Part shown: one piece after another, positions 16,716 to 25,095 of the stretch
Layout: every line of letters begins with the position of its first letter
Numbering within the stretch: the stretch's first letter is position 1
NCBI GenBank assembly: GCA_945869165.1
Contig: CAMBNY010000018.1
Span: forward strand, 1 to 42,981
DNA: 42,981 nt
Reading direction: 5' to 3'
DNA from: Comamonas sp. lk
GTDB taxonomy: Bacteria > Pseudomonadota > Gammaproteobacteria > Burkholderiales > Burkholderiaceae_C
Notes under the pieces: generated by a model
What the model saw: the letters and a program-made list of their open reading frames with translations, nothing else
Databases searched by the model: none
Told to the model about the DNA's origin: nothing
Made by a program: the position numbers and the translations under genes

Positions 16716-18584
16716 TTACAGCCTTTGCGCCTGCTTGCCTTGCAGGTAGTCTGCGTGGGCCGATTGCACCGCTGGCAGGGGTGATACCTCGGGTACCGCC
16801 ACTTCCCACCAGGTGCCGCCGTCTTCCGTGGTGCGGGTGTGGGTGGTGTCTATCACGATCACTTGGGTGCTGCTTGCCGCACGCGCCGCTTGCATGGCGC
16901 TGCGCAGTTCGTCCAGGTTGGCCACATGCACCGCATGCGCGCCCATGCTGCGCGCATGCATGGCAAAGTCAATTGCCGGGGTTTGCCCGCCTTCGGGCAC
17001 GCAATCGTCCAGCAAATTATTAAAGCGCGGTATGCCGCAGGCCAACTGCAAGCGTTGAATGCAGCCAAAGCCCCGGTTGTCCAGCACCACCACGATGATT
17101 TTTTTACCCAGCATCACCGAGGTGGCGATTTCCGAGTTCATCATCATGTAGGAGCCGTCGCCAATCATGACGATCACTTCCTGCGCAGGCCGCGCCATCT
17201 TCACGCCCAGGCCACCGGCAATCTCATAGCCCATGCACGAATAGCCATACTCCATGTGGTAATTGCCCGGCAAGCCGGCCCGCCATAGCTTGTGCAATTC
17301 GCTGGGCAAGGTGCCACCGGCGCAAACCACTACATCTTGCGCGTCGCTGTGCTGGCCCAGTGCTTGTACCGACTCGCGCACTACGCCAATCACCTCCGCG
17401 TCATAGGGCAAGACGCCTTGCGGAACATGGGCCGTCAGTTCGCCTACACGGGCGTTCCATTGCCCAGCTTGCGTGTGTGCGCTGGCCGTCCAATCTGCGC
17501 TGGCGCGCCAGCCTGCCAAAGCCTCTTGCAATTGGCCCAGGCCGGTGCGCGCATCGGCCACCAAGGGCAGGCTATTCCATTTGGCCGCGTCCATGGGGTT
17601 GACGTTCAAGCTCAGTATCTGCGCCTTGGCAAACAAGGTGTGCGAACCAGTGGTGAAGTCTTGTAAGCGCGTGCCCACCGCGATGATGCAGTCGGCACAG
17701 GCCGCTAGCGCATTGGCTGGCGTTGCGCCGGTGACGCCGATGGCGCCGACATTAAGCGAATGGTCCCAGGGCAGGCTGCTTTTACCAGCTTGGGTTTCGG
17801 CCACCGGTATCCCGTGTGTTTCGGCAAAGGCGCGCAAAGCGTCCCAGGCCTGGCTGTACAAAACGCCGCCACCTGCAATCAGCAACGGGCGCTTCGCCTT
17901 GCGCAGTGCGGCGCAGGCCTCTTGCAACTGGTACGCATCGGCTGGCGGCCTGCGAAAACGGATGATGCCTGGGTGTAAAAATTCTTCTGGGCAGTCAAAG
18001 GCCTGGGTTTGCACATCTTGCGGCAAGGCCAGGCAGACCGGGCCGCATTGGGCCGGGTCGGTCAGGATGCCGATAGCGCGCGGCAAGGCGCTCAGAATTT
18101 GGCGCGGGTCGGTGATGCGATCAAAGTAGCGCGTCACCGGGCGAAAGGCATCGTTGGCACTGAGGTCACCATGGTGAAAGTCTTCCACTTGCTGCAACAC
18201 CGGGTCAGGCGCACGCGACTGAAACACATCGCCGGGCAGCAGCAACAGCGGCAGCCGGTTCACATGCGCGACCGCAGCGGCGGTGACCATATTGGTAGCT
18301 CCCGGCCCTATGGAACTGGTAACGGCCATGATGCGCTGGCGGAACAAGGCTTTGCCATAGGCAATCGCGCTATGCGCCATGGCCTGTTCATTGTGGGCGC
18401 GGTAGGTGGGCAGCTGCGCGCGTTCGTTCCACAGCGCTTCGCCCAGGCCTGCCACATTGCCGTGACCAAAGATGGCAAACACCCCTGCGCAATAGGGCTG
18501 CACGCTGCCATCGTGCATTTCCACCCGCAATGCGGCCAGGTGCTTTACCAGCGCCTGGCTCATGGTCAATCGTTGTGTTGTCAT
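16716..18584 (-). CDS. iolD: 3D-(3,5/4)-trihydroxycyclohexane-1,2-dione acylhydrolase IolD
   Basis: Thiamine-diphosphate enzyme that opens the cyclic dione to 5-deoxy-glucuronate. 622 residues, as usual for IolD. The N-terminal TPP-binding domain has GHGNVAGLGEALW and SSIGPGATNMVTAAA, the central domain AGGGVLYSQAWDAL, and the C-terminal domain the Mg/TPP motif GDGSYMMMNSEIATSV...LDN (Gly-Asp-Gly to Asn, 28 residues on). The phrase EYGYSCMGYEIAGGLGVKMA is characteristic of IolD. It is second in the operon after iolC, 33 bases downstream. Confidence 0.97.
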   Translation of the reverse strand: MTTQRLTMSQALVKHLAALRVEMHDGSVQPYCAGVFAIFGHGNVAGLGEALWNERAQLPTYRAHNEQAMAHSAIAYGKALFRQRIMAVTSSIGPGATNMVTAAAVAHVNRLPLLLLPGDVFQSRAPDPVLQQVEDFHHGDLSANDAFRPVTRYFDRITDPRQILSALPRAIGILTDPAQCGPVCLALPQDVQTQAFDCPEEFLHPGIIRFRRPPADAYQLQEACAALRKAKRPLLIAGGGVLYSQAWDALRAFAETHGIPVAETQAGKSSLPWDHSLNVGAIGVTGATPANALAACADCIIAVGTRLQDFTTGSHTLFAKAQILSLNVNPMDAAKWNSLPLVADARTGLGQLQEALAGWRASADWTASAHTQAGQWNARVGELTAHVPQGVLPYDAEVIGVVRESVQALGQHSDAQDVVVCAGGTLPSELHKLWRAGLPGNYHMEYGYSCMGYEIAGGLGVKMARPAQEVIVMIGDGSYMMMNSEIATSVMLGKKIIVVVLDNRGFGCIQRLQLACGIPRFNNLLDDCVPEGGQTPAIDFAMHARSMGAHAVHVANLDELRSAMQAARAASSTQVIVIDTTHTRTTEDGGTWWEVAVPEVSPLPAVQSAHADYLQGKQAQRL

Positions 18585-18617
18585 GGCGTGTCTCTCGATG
18601 AACGTGCGGCAGGCCGC

Positions 18618-20543
18618 TTAGGGGCTGGGGTGGCGCTGCTGCCAGGCCGCCAGCAGGCTAGAAAAATTGTGTGCGATGTCTTGGATAAATTGGGCATCGC
18701 TCAGCGTGCCTTGCAGCCATTGCGATGAGGGCTGGGCCCATATGCTGCGCCCAACCATAAAGCCTTTGACGATGGGGTTGCGCGCCTGCGCAAAGCTGCG
18801 CGCCAGTTGGTCCAGGGGCTGGTTCAAGCCCAGTATCACCGCACCACGGCAATAGCTATCGCGCGCTTGCACCAGGCGCGCTAATGCGTCCCATCCATCG
18901 GCCTGCATAGGCGCGAGCTTCCACCACTGGGGCTTGACGCCGAGGTTGTAAAAACGCGTGACGGCGCGCAACACCACGTTGTCATTGCTGCTGCCGGGGC
19001 AAATGATTTCGAGTAAAAATTCATGGCCACTGGTACGGCAGGCTTCCCAGAGTTCCAGCACTTTTTCTTCTTGGTCCAAACGCAGTGCCACGTCATCGTC
19101 CGGGTGGTAATGCACCAGGCATTTCACCACTTGCTCAGTAGGCCATTGGGTCAGTGCACTGCCGATAGAACGCGTACCGTCAAAGCGCAGCGGACGCGAG
19201 CCTGGCAGCTCCACCGGGCGCCCCACCCACCACTGGCGGCCGGTGGCCCTTGCCAGGGCCTGTGCGCCCATGCTGCCACCGTCAATCAGTACACCAAAAC
19301 GACCTTGCAATTGGCACGTCCTTTCAATGTGTTCGGACGCATCGACCAGCAAGTTTTTGAGTTGCGCAATACGCTCGGGCGCAGCACCGGCTTGGCGCGC
19401 GAGTTCGACAAATTGCTCACGGTGGTCAAAGGCCAGCACGCAGACTTCGGGCCACTCGGGCCGGGCCACGCTGACGCGGTGCAGGTGTTGCAACTGGGGG
19501 TCGCGGTCTAGTTGCGCCAAACGCTTGCCGCTGAACCAGTGGTTCAGTTCATCCTGGCTGGGCATGGCCGCAGAACACGCATGGCGCGACACCACGATGG
19601 CGCCGCAGGCATTGGCCATGCGCGCGGCGTGCTCCCAACCCTGCCCACGCAACAAGCCGGTCATCAAGCCGGCCAGAAAGGCATCGCCCGCGCCCAGCAC
19701 ATTGAGCACTTCCACTTGTTCGCCCCGGAAGGTGGGCGCATCGTCCAGGCTGACGGGGATAGCGCCTTCGATCACCGTGCAGCCCAAAGGCCCGCGTTTA
19801 AGCACCAAGCGTGCAGCACTGACGGCGCGCACCGCGCGCAAGCTGGCCAGCACATCGTTTGCCACGCCGCCTGCGATCAAAAACTCTTCTTCGGTGCCCA
19901 CCAACAAGTCAAATTGCGGCAAGACCTCTTGCAAACTGCGCGTGACTTGCGCGTTATCCACAAAACGCACTTCGCCGGCGCCGCGCCCCGTCAGGCCCCA
20001 CAGCACCGGGCGGTAATCAATGTCCAGCACGCGCACCACGCCATGTTTTTTGGCGTGCGCCAGGGCGGCCAGGGCGGCGGCGCGGGTTGCGGGTGTGGAC
20101 AGATGGGTGCCGGTAATCGCCAGGGCACGGCAGCGGGCGATAAAGGCCGGTTCGATCTGCGCGGCATCTATCGCCATGTCGGCGCAGTTTTCGCGCACAA
20201 ACAAGAGGGGGAAGGTGTCGCGGTCTTTCAGGCCGAGCAAGACCATGCCGGTCGGGCGCGCTGGGTCTACCTGCACTTGTGAGGTGTCGCAGCCATTGTC
20301 TTGCAGGGTTTTGACCAAATAGCGGCCCATTTGCTCGTCGCCTACGCGCGAGATCATGGCGCTTTTGAGGCCCAGGCGCCCAACGCCGAAAGCCAGGTTG
20401 GCCGAGCTGCCGCCCAAGTACATGGCCATGCTGCGCGCGTCTTCCAGCGGGCTGCCCCACTGTTGGGCATACAAATCCACAGCCAGGCGCCCCAGGCAAG
20501 CCAGGTCAAAGTCGCGGGAATCGGGGAAGCACAGGGGATTCAT
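18618..20543 (-). CDS. iolC: Bifunctional 5-dehydro-2-deoxygluconokinase / DUF2090 aldolase-like fusion (IolC)
   Basis: 641 residues in two parts. The N-terminal half is a PfkB-family kinase: DLACLGRLAVDLYAQQWG at the start, LGGSSANLAFGVGRLG, and the catalytic NVLGAGDAFLAGLMTGLL near residue 283. It phosphorylates 2-deoxy-5-keto-gluconate. From about residue 355 a DUF2090 domain follows (VCVLAFDHREQFVELARQAG, later YHPDDDVALRLDQEEKVLEL and NPIVKGFMVGRSIW), a class-I-aldolase-like fold that is generally annotated as the 5-dehydro-2-deoxyphosphogluconate aldolase. The fusion would replace a separate IolJ. ATG 20543 (MNPLCFPDSRD) is chosen; a reading from 20717 would cover the AT-rich promoter. 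First gene of the operon. Confidence 0.93.
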   Translation of the reverse strand: MNPLCFPDSRDFDLACLGRLAVDLYAQQWGSPLEDARSMAMYLGGSSANLAFGVGRLGLKSAMISRVGDEQMGRYLVKTLQDNGCDTSQVQVDPARPTGMVLLGLKDRDTFPLLFVRENCADMAIDAAQIEPAFIARCRALAITGTHLSTPATRAAALAALAHAKKHGVVRVLDIDYRPVLWGLTGRGAGEVRFVDNAQVTRSLQEVLPQFDLLVGTEEEFLIAGGVANDVLASLRAVRAVSAARLVLKRGPLGCTVIEGAIPVSLDDAPTFRGEQVEVLNVLGAGDAFLAGLMTGLLRGQGWEHAARMANACGAIVVSRHACSAAMPSQDELNHWFSGKRLAQLDRDPQLQHLHRVSVARPEWPEVCVLAFDHREQFVELARQAGAAPERIAQLKNLLVDASEHIERTCQLQGRFGVLIDGGSMGAQALARATGRQWWVGRPVELPGSRPLRFDGTRSIGSALTQWPTEQVVKCLVHYHPDDDVALRLDQEEKVLELWEACRTSGHEFLLEIICPGSSNDNVVLRAVTRFYNLGVKPQWWKLAPMQADGWDALARLVQARDSYCRGAVILGLNQPLDQLARSFAQARNPIVKGFMVGRSIWAQPSSQWLQGTLSDAQFIQDIAHNFSSLLAAWQQRHPSP

Positions 20544-20746
20544 GGGCAGATTGCTCGGGTGGCGGCGGCAGCACTCCAAATAGGCCAGGCACTGGGGCTT
20601 GAGTGTAACGATTCGCCAAGTTTTTGAAAATATTTTTCTGATTAGTGTAAACCCTAGAACAAATATATTTTCTAAACTCGATAGTTGATAGATAATTTGT
20701 TCTGTTTTTGAGTGCATGCACTTTTTCCGGAGCCCCTCCCTTGACC
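20544..20746. promoter_or_regulatory. Divergent iolC / rpiR-type regulator promoter region with inverted repeats
   Basis: About 200 bases separate the iolC start from the regulator start, and positions 20609-20705 are strikingly AT-rich against the GC-rich surroundings. Visible symmetry includes GAAAATATTTTTC (20626-20638, nearly palindromic) and an exact inverted pair GAACAAAT (20657-20664) / ATTTGTTC (20695-20702). RpiR-type IolR proteins of rhizobia bind GGAA-N6-TTCC-like sites, and 20625-20638 (TGAA-N6-TTTC) loosely resembles this. These are candidate operators for the adjacent RpiR protein. No binding has been shown, and exact -35/-10 boxes are not assigned. Confidence 0.55.
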
Positions 20747-21619
20747 ATGATCGAGACCCGCCGCCCGCCCGACAGCGAAGAAGCGCTGATGGAGGCGATT
20801 GCGCGCGAGTACCCGTCCTTAAGCCGCCAGCTCAAGCAAATCGGGCATTACGTGGAGCAGCACCGGCGCCACATTGGTATCCAGTCGGTGCAAGAGCTGG
20901 CCGACCTGTGCCAGGTCCAGCCCTCTGCCGTGATCCGTTTTGCTAAGCAGTTTGGCTTTAGCGGCTTTTCCGAAATGCAAAAGCTGTTTCGGGCCGGTCT
21001 GGCCCGCCAAATTTCGCCGGGCCGGGACTACCAGTCGCGCATCCGCAGCGCCATCGAATCGGGCGCGGGCGATTTGAGTAGCGCTGAAATTGCGCGGACC
21101 CTGATCGGCGGCAGCATTGCCGCCATGCAAGAGCTGCGTGGCAATTTGCAGGAAGCAGCCTTTGAACAAGCGGTCGATTTATTGTTTGAGGCCGATAGCA
21201 TCTGGCTCATGGGCTCGCGCCGCTCTTTTGCGGTCAGCACCTATCTGGCCTATGCCTTGCAACATACCGACAAACGCGTGCACCACCTCACCGCCATGGG
21301 CAGCATGCAAGAAGGCCAGTTGCGCGGACTGCGACCCGGCGATGTGATGCTGGCCATCACTTTCTCGCCTTATGCGCCGCAGACCACTGACATGGCCGCC
21401 CAAGCCCATGCGCGCGGTGCCAAGCTCATCTGCATTACCGACAGCAGCTTAAGCCCCTTGTGCAGTCTGGCCAGCGCATCTATTTTTGTGCAAGAAACCA
21501 GTGTGTTTGGCTTTCGCGCCTTGACCAACACCATGACCATGGCACAAAGCCTTTTTATGGCCCTGGCCTACCGCTTGGAGTTGCGTTACACGCCTACCGT
21601 ACTTTCCGAACTTCAGTAA
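20747..21619 (+). CDS. RpiR/MurR-family transcriptional regulator (likely inositol regulator)
   Basis: A 290-residue regulator with an N-terminal RpiR helix-turn-helix (VQELADLCQVQPSAVIRFAK then FGFSGFSEMQKLFR, about residues 45-85) and a C-terminal SIS sugar-phosphate-binding domain (IWLMGSRRSFAVSTYLAYAL, then GDVMLAITFSPYAPQT, AKLICITDSSLSPLCSLAS). It is divergent from iolC and 27 bases upstream of iolG, so it almost certainly controls the island, answering to a phosphorylated inositol intermediate. Start choice: ATG 20747 is listed, but TTG 20741 lies 9 bases from a GGAG and may be used. TTG 20708 is a longer option. Confidence 0.92.
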   Translation: MIETRRPPDSEEALMEAIAREYPSLSRQLKQIGHYVEQHRRHIGIQSVQELADLCQVQPSAVIRFAKQFGFSGFSEMQKLFRAGLARQISPGRDYQSRIRSAIESGAGDLSSAEIARTLIGGSIAAMQELRGNLQEAAFEQAVDLLFEADSIWLMGSRRSFAVSTYLAYALQHTDKRVHHLTAMGSMQEGQLRGLRPGDVMLAITFSPYAPQTTDMAAQAHARGAKLICITDSSLSPLCSLASASIFVQETSVFGFRALTNTMTMAQSLFMALAYRLELRYTPTVLSELQ

Positions 21620-21646
21620 ATTTTTTAGCGTCTTCTTTATTCTGAT

Positions 21647-22645
21647 ATGAAAAAAATAGCACTCTTTGGCGCCGGTCGCATAGGCCGTATCCATGCGTCC
21701 AACGCCGCTGCATTGGCCGGAGTGGAACTCGTGGCCGTTAGCGACCCGCATGCCGACAGCGCGCAAGCATTGGCCCAGACCCACGGTGCGCGGGTCAGCA
21801 CACCCGAGGCCATCTTTGCCGACCCGGATATTGCCGCCGTCATGATCTGCAGCCCCACCACCACCCACAGCGACCTGATCACCCGCGCCGCACAAGCAGG
21901 CAAACATATTTTTTGCGAAAAGCCAGTGGACTTGTCAGTCGATCGCGCCAAGGCTTGCGCCGATGTCGTCGCCGCCCAAGGTGTGGCCTGCATGATTGGT
22001 TTCCAGCGCCGGTTTGACCCCACCTTCCATGCCGCCAAAGCGCGTATGGACCAGTGCGAGATTGGCCAGCCCGAAATGCTGGTCATCACCAGCCGCGACC
22101 CCGGCGCACCGCCGGTGGATTACATCCGCCAGTCGGGCGGCATCTTTCGCGATATGTTGATCCACGACTTTGACGTGTTCCGCTGGATTCTGTGCAGCGA
22201 CGGCGACCATGCGGTGTGGCTGAGCGCCACTGGCTCCTGCCTGGTGGACCCAGCGATTGCGCAAGCGGGCGATATGGACAGCACCGCTGTCACCATCAAA
22301 ACCGCCAAGGGCCGTTTGTGCCAGATCAACACCAGCCGCCGCGCCGCATACGGCTACGACCAGCGCTTTGAAATTTTGGGCTCCAAAGGCCTGTTGCAGT
22401 GCGGTAATCACCAGCCCACGCAAGTCACGCTAGCTAACGCCCAGGGCACGCACAGCGACAACCCGGAAGCTTTTTTTCTGGAGCGCTACAAAGACGCTTA
22501 CCGCCTGGAGCTGGAACACTTTTTTAGCACCTTGCAACACGGCGGCACTTTCCGCACCACGGTGCAAGACGGCGTGTTGGCGCAGGGGCTGGCCGATGCG
22601 GCAGCGCACAGCGCAGCTACCGGCCAAGCCGTAGTTATGAATTAA
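21647..22645 (+). CDS. iolG: Inositol 2-dehydrogenase IolG
   Basis: NAD-dependent Gfo/Idh/MocA dehydrogenase of 332 residues that oxidises myo-inositol to 2-keto-myo-inositol, the first pathway step. Rossmann motif IALFGAGRIGRIHASNAA at the N-terminus, the conserved EKP in IFCEKPVDLSVDRA (about residue 93), QRRFDPTF, and the catalytic Asp/His in MLIHDFDVFRWIL. RDPGAPPVDYIRQSGGIFRD is typical of IolG. It is located 27 bases after the regulator gene and 13 bases before a second family member. The assignment is strong from context and sequence; isomer preference (myo, D-chiro) is not determinable. Confidence 0.92.
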   Translation: MKKIALFGAGRIGRIHASNAAALAGVELVAVSDPHADSAQALAQTHGARVSTPEAIFADPDIAAVMICSPTTTHSDLITRAAQAGKHIFCEKPVDLSVDRAKACADVVAAQGVACMIGFQRRFDPTFHAAKARMDQCEIGQPEMLVITSRDPGAPPVDYIRQSGGIFRDMLIHDFDVFRWILCSDGDHAVWLSATGSCLVDPAIAQAGDMDSTAVTIKTAKGRLCQINTSRRAAYGYDQRFEILGSKGLLQCGNHQPTQVTLANAQGTHSDNPEAFFLERYKDAYRLELEHFFSTLQHGGTFRTTVQDGVLAQGLADAAAHSAATGQAVVMN

Positions 22646-22658
22646 AGGACCGCTCGCT

Positions 22659-23678
22659 ATGCAGCAAACATTACGCATTGGAATTGCCGGTTTGGGCCGC
22701 CTGGGTATGCGCCATGCGCAAGCGCTGGCGCAGCAAACACGGGGCTGCACTTTGGTGGCGGCCTGCAGCCCCTTGGCGCAGGAACGGGATTGGGCGGCGC
22801 AGCAACTCGGGCTGTCCGCGACCTACGAAAGCCTAGAGCAAATGCTGGCCCATCCCGGCCTAGATGCCGTGGTGCTGGTCACGCCCACTTCCCTGCATGC
22901 GGACCAAACGATTGCCGTTTTGCAAGCGGGCAAGCATGTATTTGTGGAAAAGCCGCTGGCGCTGAATGTGCCTGACTGCGAGCGCGTGTTGCAAGTAGCC
23001 CAAAAGCACCCAAATCAGATCGCCATGGTCGGCTTTGTGCGCCGCTTTGACGCCAGCTACATGAACGCCTATGCCAGCGTTGCAGCCGGCGAGATTGGCA
23101 AGCCTTTTTTGGTGCGATCACAAACCTGCGACCAGAACGATACCGAAGGTTTTTTTGTGCGCTTTGCCGAAACCTCGGGCGGCATTTTTATGGATTGCAG
23201 CGTGCATGACATTGACCTGGCGCGCTGGATGCTGGGGCGGCCCAAGGCCCTGCGCGTGTTTGCTAGCGGCACGATTGCGTTGCACCCGGGGCTGGCCCAG
23301 TTCCATGACGTAGATAACGGCATGGCGATTGTTGAATTTGAAGGTGGGCAACGCGCGGTGCTATACGCCTCGCGCACCATGGCCCACGGCCATGAAACCA
23401 CTACCGAAGTTATTGGCACTGCAGGCAAATTACTGATCGGCGAACACGCCGCTAGTGACCGCGTGATCCGCAGCGACGCACTCGGTGTGCGCCATGCGGT
23501 GGTGAAAGATTTTTATGGCCGTTTTGAAGCCGCGTTTGCCGCTGAAATGGCTGCTTTTGTCGCCGCCTGCCGGGGCGAGCAGCCGCTGACCCTGACCTTG
23601 TCCGACGCGCTGGAAGCCACGCGCATCGGCCTGGCGATTACCCGCTCATTGCAAACCGGCCAAGCGGAGGCGGTGTGA
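22659..23678 (+). CDS. Gfo/Idh/MocA-family oxidoreductase (second inositol-type dehydrogenase)
   Basis: 339 residues; a paralogue-type neighbour of IolG with its own Rossmann motif (IGIAGLGRLGMRHAQALA), EKP motif (FVEKPLALNVPDC), FVRRFDASYMNAY and catalytic DCSVHDIDLARWML. AAAGGA precedes the ATG, and the gene is 13 bases after iolG in one transcript. The Arg-Arg-Phe-Asp and GGIFMDCSVHDID blocks are those of inositol and scyllo-inositol dehydrogenases, so it may handle scyllo- or another stereoisomer, as IolX/IolW do in Bacillus, or reduce an inosose. The general family is certain and the substrate inferred. Confidence 0.9.
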   Translation: MQQTLRIGIAGLGRLGMRHAQALAQQTRGCTLVAACSPLAQERDWAAQQLGLSATYESLEQMLAHPGLDAVVLVTPTSLHADQTIAVLQAGKHVFVEKPLALNVPDCERVLQVAQKHPNQIAMVGFVRRFDASYMNAYASVAAGEIGKPFLVRSQTCDQNDTEGFFVRFAETSGGIFMDCSVHDIDLARWMLGRPKALRVFASGTIALHPGLAQFHDVDNGMAIVEFEGGQRAVLYASRTMAHGHETTTEVIGTAGKLLIGEHAASDRVIRSDALGVRHAVVKDFYGRFEAAFAAEMAAFVAACRGEQPLTLTLSDALEATRIGLAITRSLQTGQAEAV

Positions 23679-23728
23679 ACGCCATGCCCCGCTGCCCCAA
23701 GCGCCAACGGCCTAAAGCTATGCGACTT

Positions 23729-24181
23729 TCAAGCCTCAGGCGCAATAACGCCTTTCTTGAAGATAAAGCAGCCGTAAAAGCGGCGTTCGCTGGTAGCCAC
23801 CACGGCGTAGGCATTTTTGGCGCGCTCGTAAAACTCCATGCGTTCAATGCCTTCCATGGGCAAGGGTTTTCCCTCGGCCCGGTCAATCAGCGCTTGCACC
23901 TCGTTTTGAATCGCCGGCAAGTCGCCGGGCTTGCCCACCACTTGCATGCGCGAGGCCGGGTGATCGACAAAGCTGTCCAGCGGGAAGACTGACAAGATGG
24001 CAGCCACCGCTTGCGGCACGTCCGACCCATCGAGCCTAAGGACTTTCCCTAGGGTGGTGTGTCGCGCGACCGAATCGGCTGGAAAATTAGCGTCGGCCAC
24101 CACGATGTCATCGCCATGGCCCATGGCGCTCAAAGTGGCCAGCAGGTCGGCATGGAGCAGGGGATGGATATTTTTTAGCAT
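23729..24181 (-). CDS. RbsD/FucU-family sugar mutarotase
   Basis: A 150-residue RbsD/FucU-fold protein. MLKNIHPLLHADLLATLSAM followed by GHGDDIVVADANFPADS is the FucU-type signature, with the catalytic histidine/aspartate in GHGDD. The C-terminal FYERAKNAYAVVATSERR and RFYGCFIFKKGVI complete the family pattern. Family members interconvert pyranose/furanose forms or alpha/beta anomers. ATG 24181 is used because homologues begin MLKNI; 24196 is possible. The gene points against both neighbours (iolG pair on the left, ABC importer on the right), so it has its own promoter within 24182-24297. Its role in inositol or co-imported sugar use is inference. Confidence 0.88.
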   Translation of the reverse strand: MLKNIHPLLHADLLATLSAMGHGDDIVVADANFPADSVARHTTLGKVLRLDGSDVPQAVAAILSVFPLDSFVDHPASRMQVVGKPGDLPAIQNEVQALIDRAEGKPLPMEGIERMEFYERAKNAYAVVATSERRFYGCFIFKKGVIAPEA

Positions 24182-24297
24182 GGGCAAAACTTTCATAAAA
24201 ACAATTGCGGCACTTGTGTGCCGCCGGGCGGGTAGCCCAATTACTCGGTGCGATACGGCCTCCCGGCCCCGCACAGCATAAGGGATGCGATCGTAGT

Positions 24298-25095
24298 ATG
24301 CATGCTTCTACCACCAGCGCGCCACCGATTTTGCAGGCGCGCGATGTGTCCAAATTTTTTGGTGCGATTACCGCCTTGCGTGGAGTCAATCTGCAACTCA
24401 TGCCCGGCGAAGTGCTAGGCGTGGTGGGCGATAACGGCGCGGGCAAGTCCACGCTGATGAAAGTGCTGTCGGGCCTGTTTGCGCCCAGCGAGGGCGAGAT
24501 TGTTTTCGAAGGCCGCACCATCCAAATGCAAAGCCCGCGCGATTCGCGCCGCATCGGTATCGAGATGGTGTACCAAGACTTGGCCCTGGCTGGCAATATG
24601 CCCATCCATGAAAATATTTTCTTGGGTCGCGAAGTACAAAAACCATTGCTCGGCTTGCCTTTGCTCAATAAAAAGGCGCAGCGCGAAATGGCGCAAGAGC
24701 ATTTGAACCGCCTCAAAATCCACGTCAAATCGGTGGACCAAAACGTCGAGGATTTGTCCGGCGGGCAGCGCCAGGCAGTGGCGATTGCGCGGGCCACGGC
24801 CTTTGATGCCAAAGTCGTCATCATGGACGAACCCACCGCTGCCCTGGCCATCAAAGAGGTGGGCAAGGTGCTAGACCTGATCCATATTCTGAAAGAACAA
24901 AAAGTGGCCGTCATCATCATCTCGCACCGCATGGACGATATTTTTTACGCCTGCGACCGTGTAATGGCGCTCTACCAAGGCACCAATTTTGCGGAGTCTT
25001 CCATTGCCAACACCAGCCGCAATGAAGTCATCGGCTGGATCATGGGCACCAAGGGCAACACCACGGCTTTGGCGCATGACGGGATGGTGCAATGA
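24298..25095 (+). CDS. Sugar/inositol ABC importer ATP-binding protein (single ABC domain)
   Basis: A 265-residue ATPase of the carbohydrate-uptake class with one ABC domain, unlike the duplicated RbsA/MglA/IatA type of about 500 residues. Walker A is GDNGAGKST, the signature DLSGGQRQAVAIARA, Walker B VVIMDEPTAAL and the switch region IIISHRMDDIFYACDRV. It resembles FrcA of rhizobial fructose importers. The start ATG 24298 follows AAGGGA, and the stop overlaps the permease start by 4 bases (ATGA). Two copies should pair with the permease downstream. Island context suggests inositol or a related polyol as substrate. Confidence 0.92.
   Translation: MHASTTSAPPILQARDVSKFFGAITALRGVNLQLMPGEVLGVVGDNGAGKSTLMKVLSGLFAPSEGEIVFEGRTIQMQSPRDSRRIGIEMVYQDLALAGNMPIHENIFLGREVQKPLLGLPLLNKKAQREMAQEHLNRLKIHVKSVDQNVEDLSGGQRQAVAIARATAFDAKVVIMDEPTAALAIKEVGKVLDLIHILKEQKVAVIIISHRMDDIFYACDRVMALYQGTNFAESSIANTSRNEVIGWIMGTKGNTTALAHDGMVQ

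Noticed and set aside
16675..16809. N-terminal extension of iolE to an ATG at 16809
   Set aside because: It overlaps the iolD C-terminus, is not family sequence, and a strong GGAGG site precedes the ATG at 16674.
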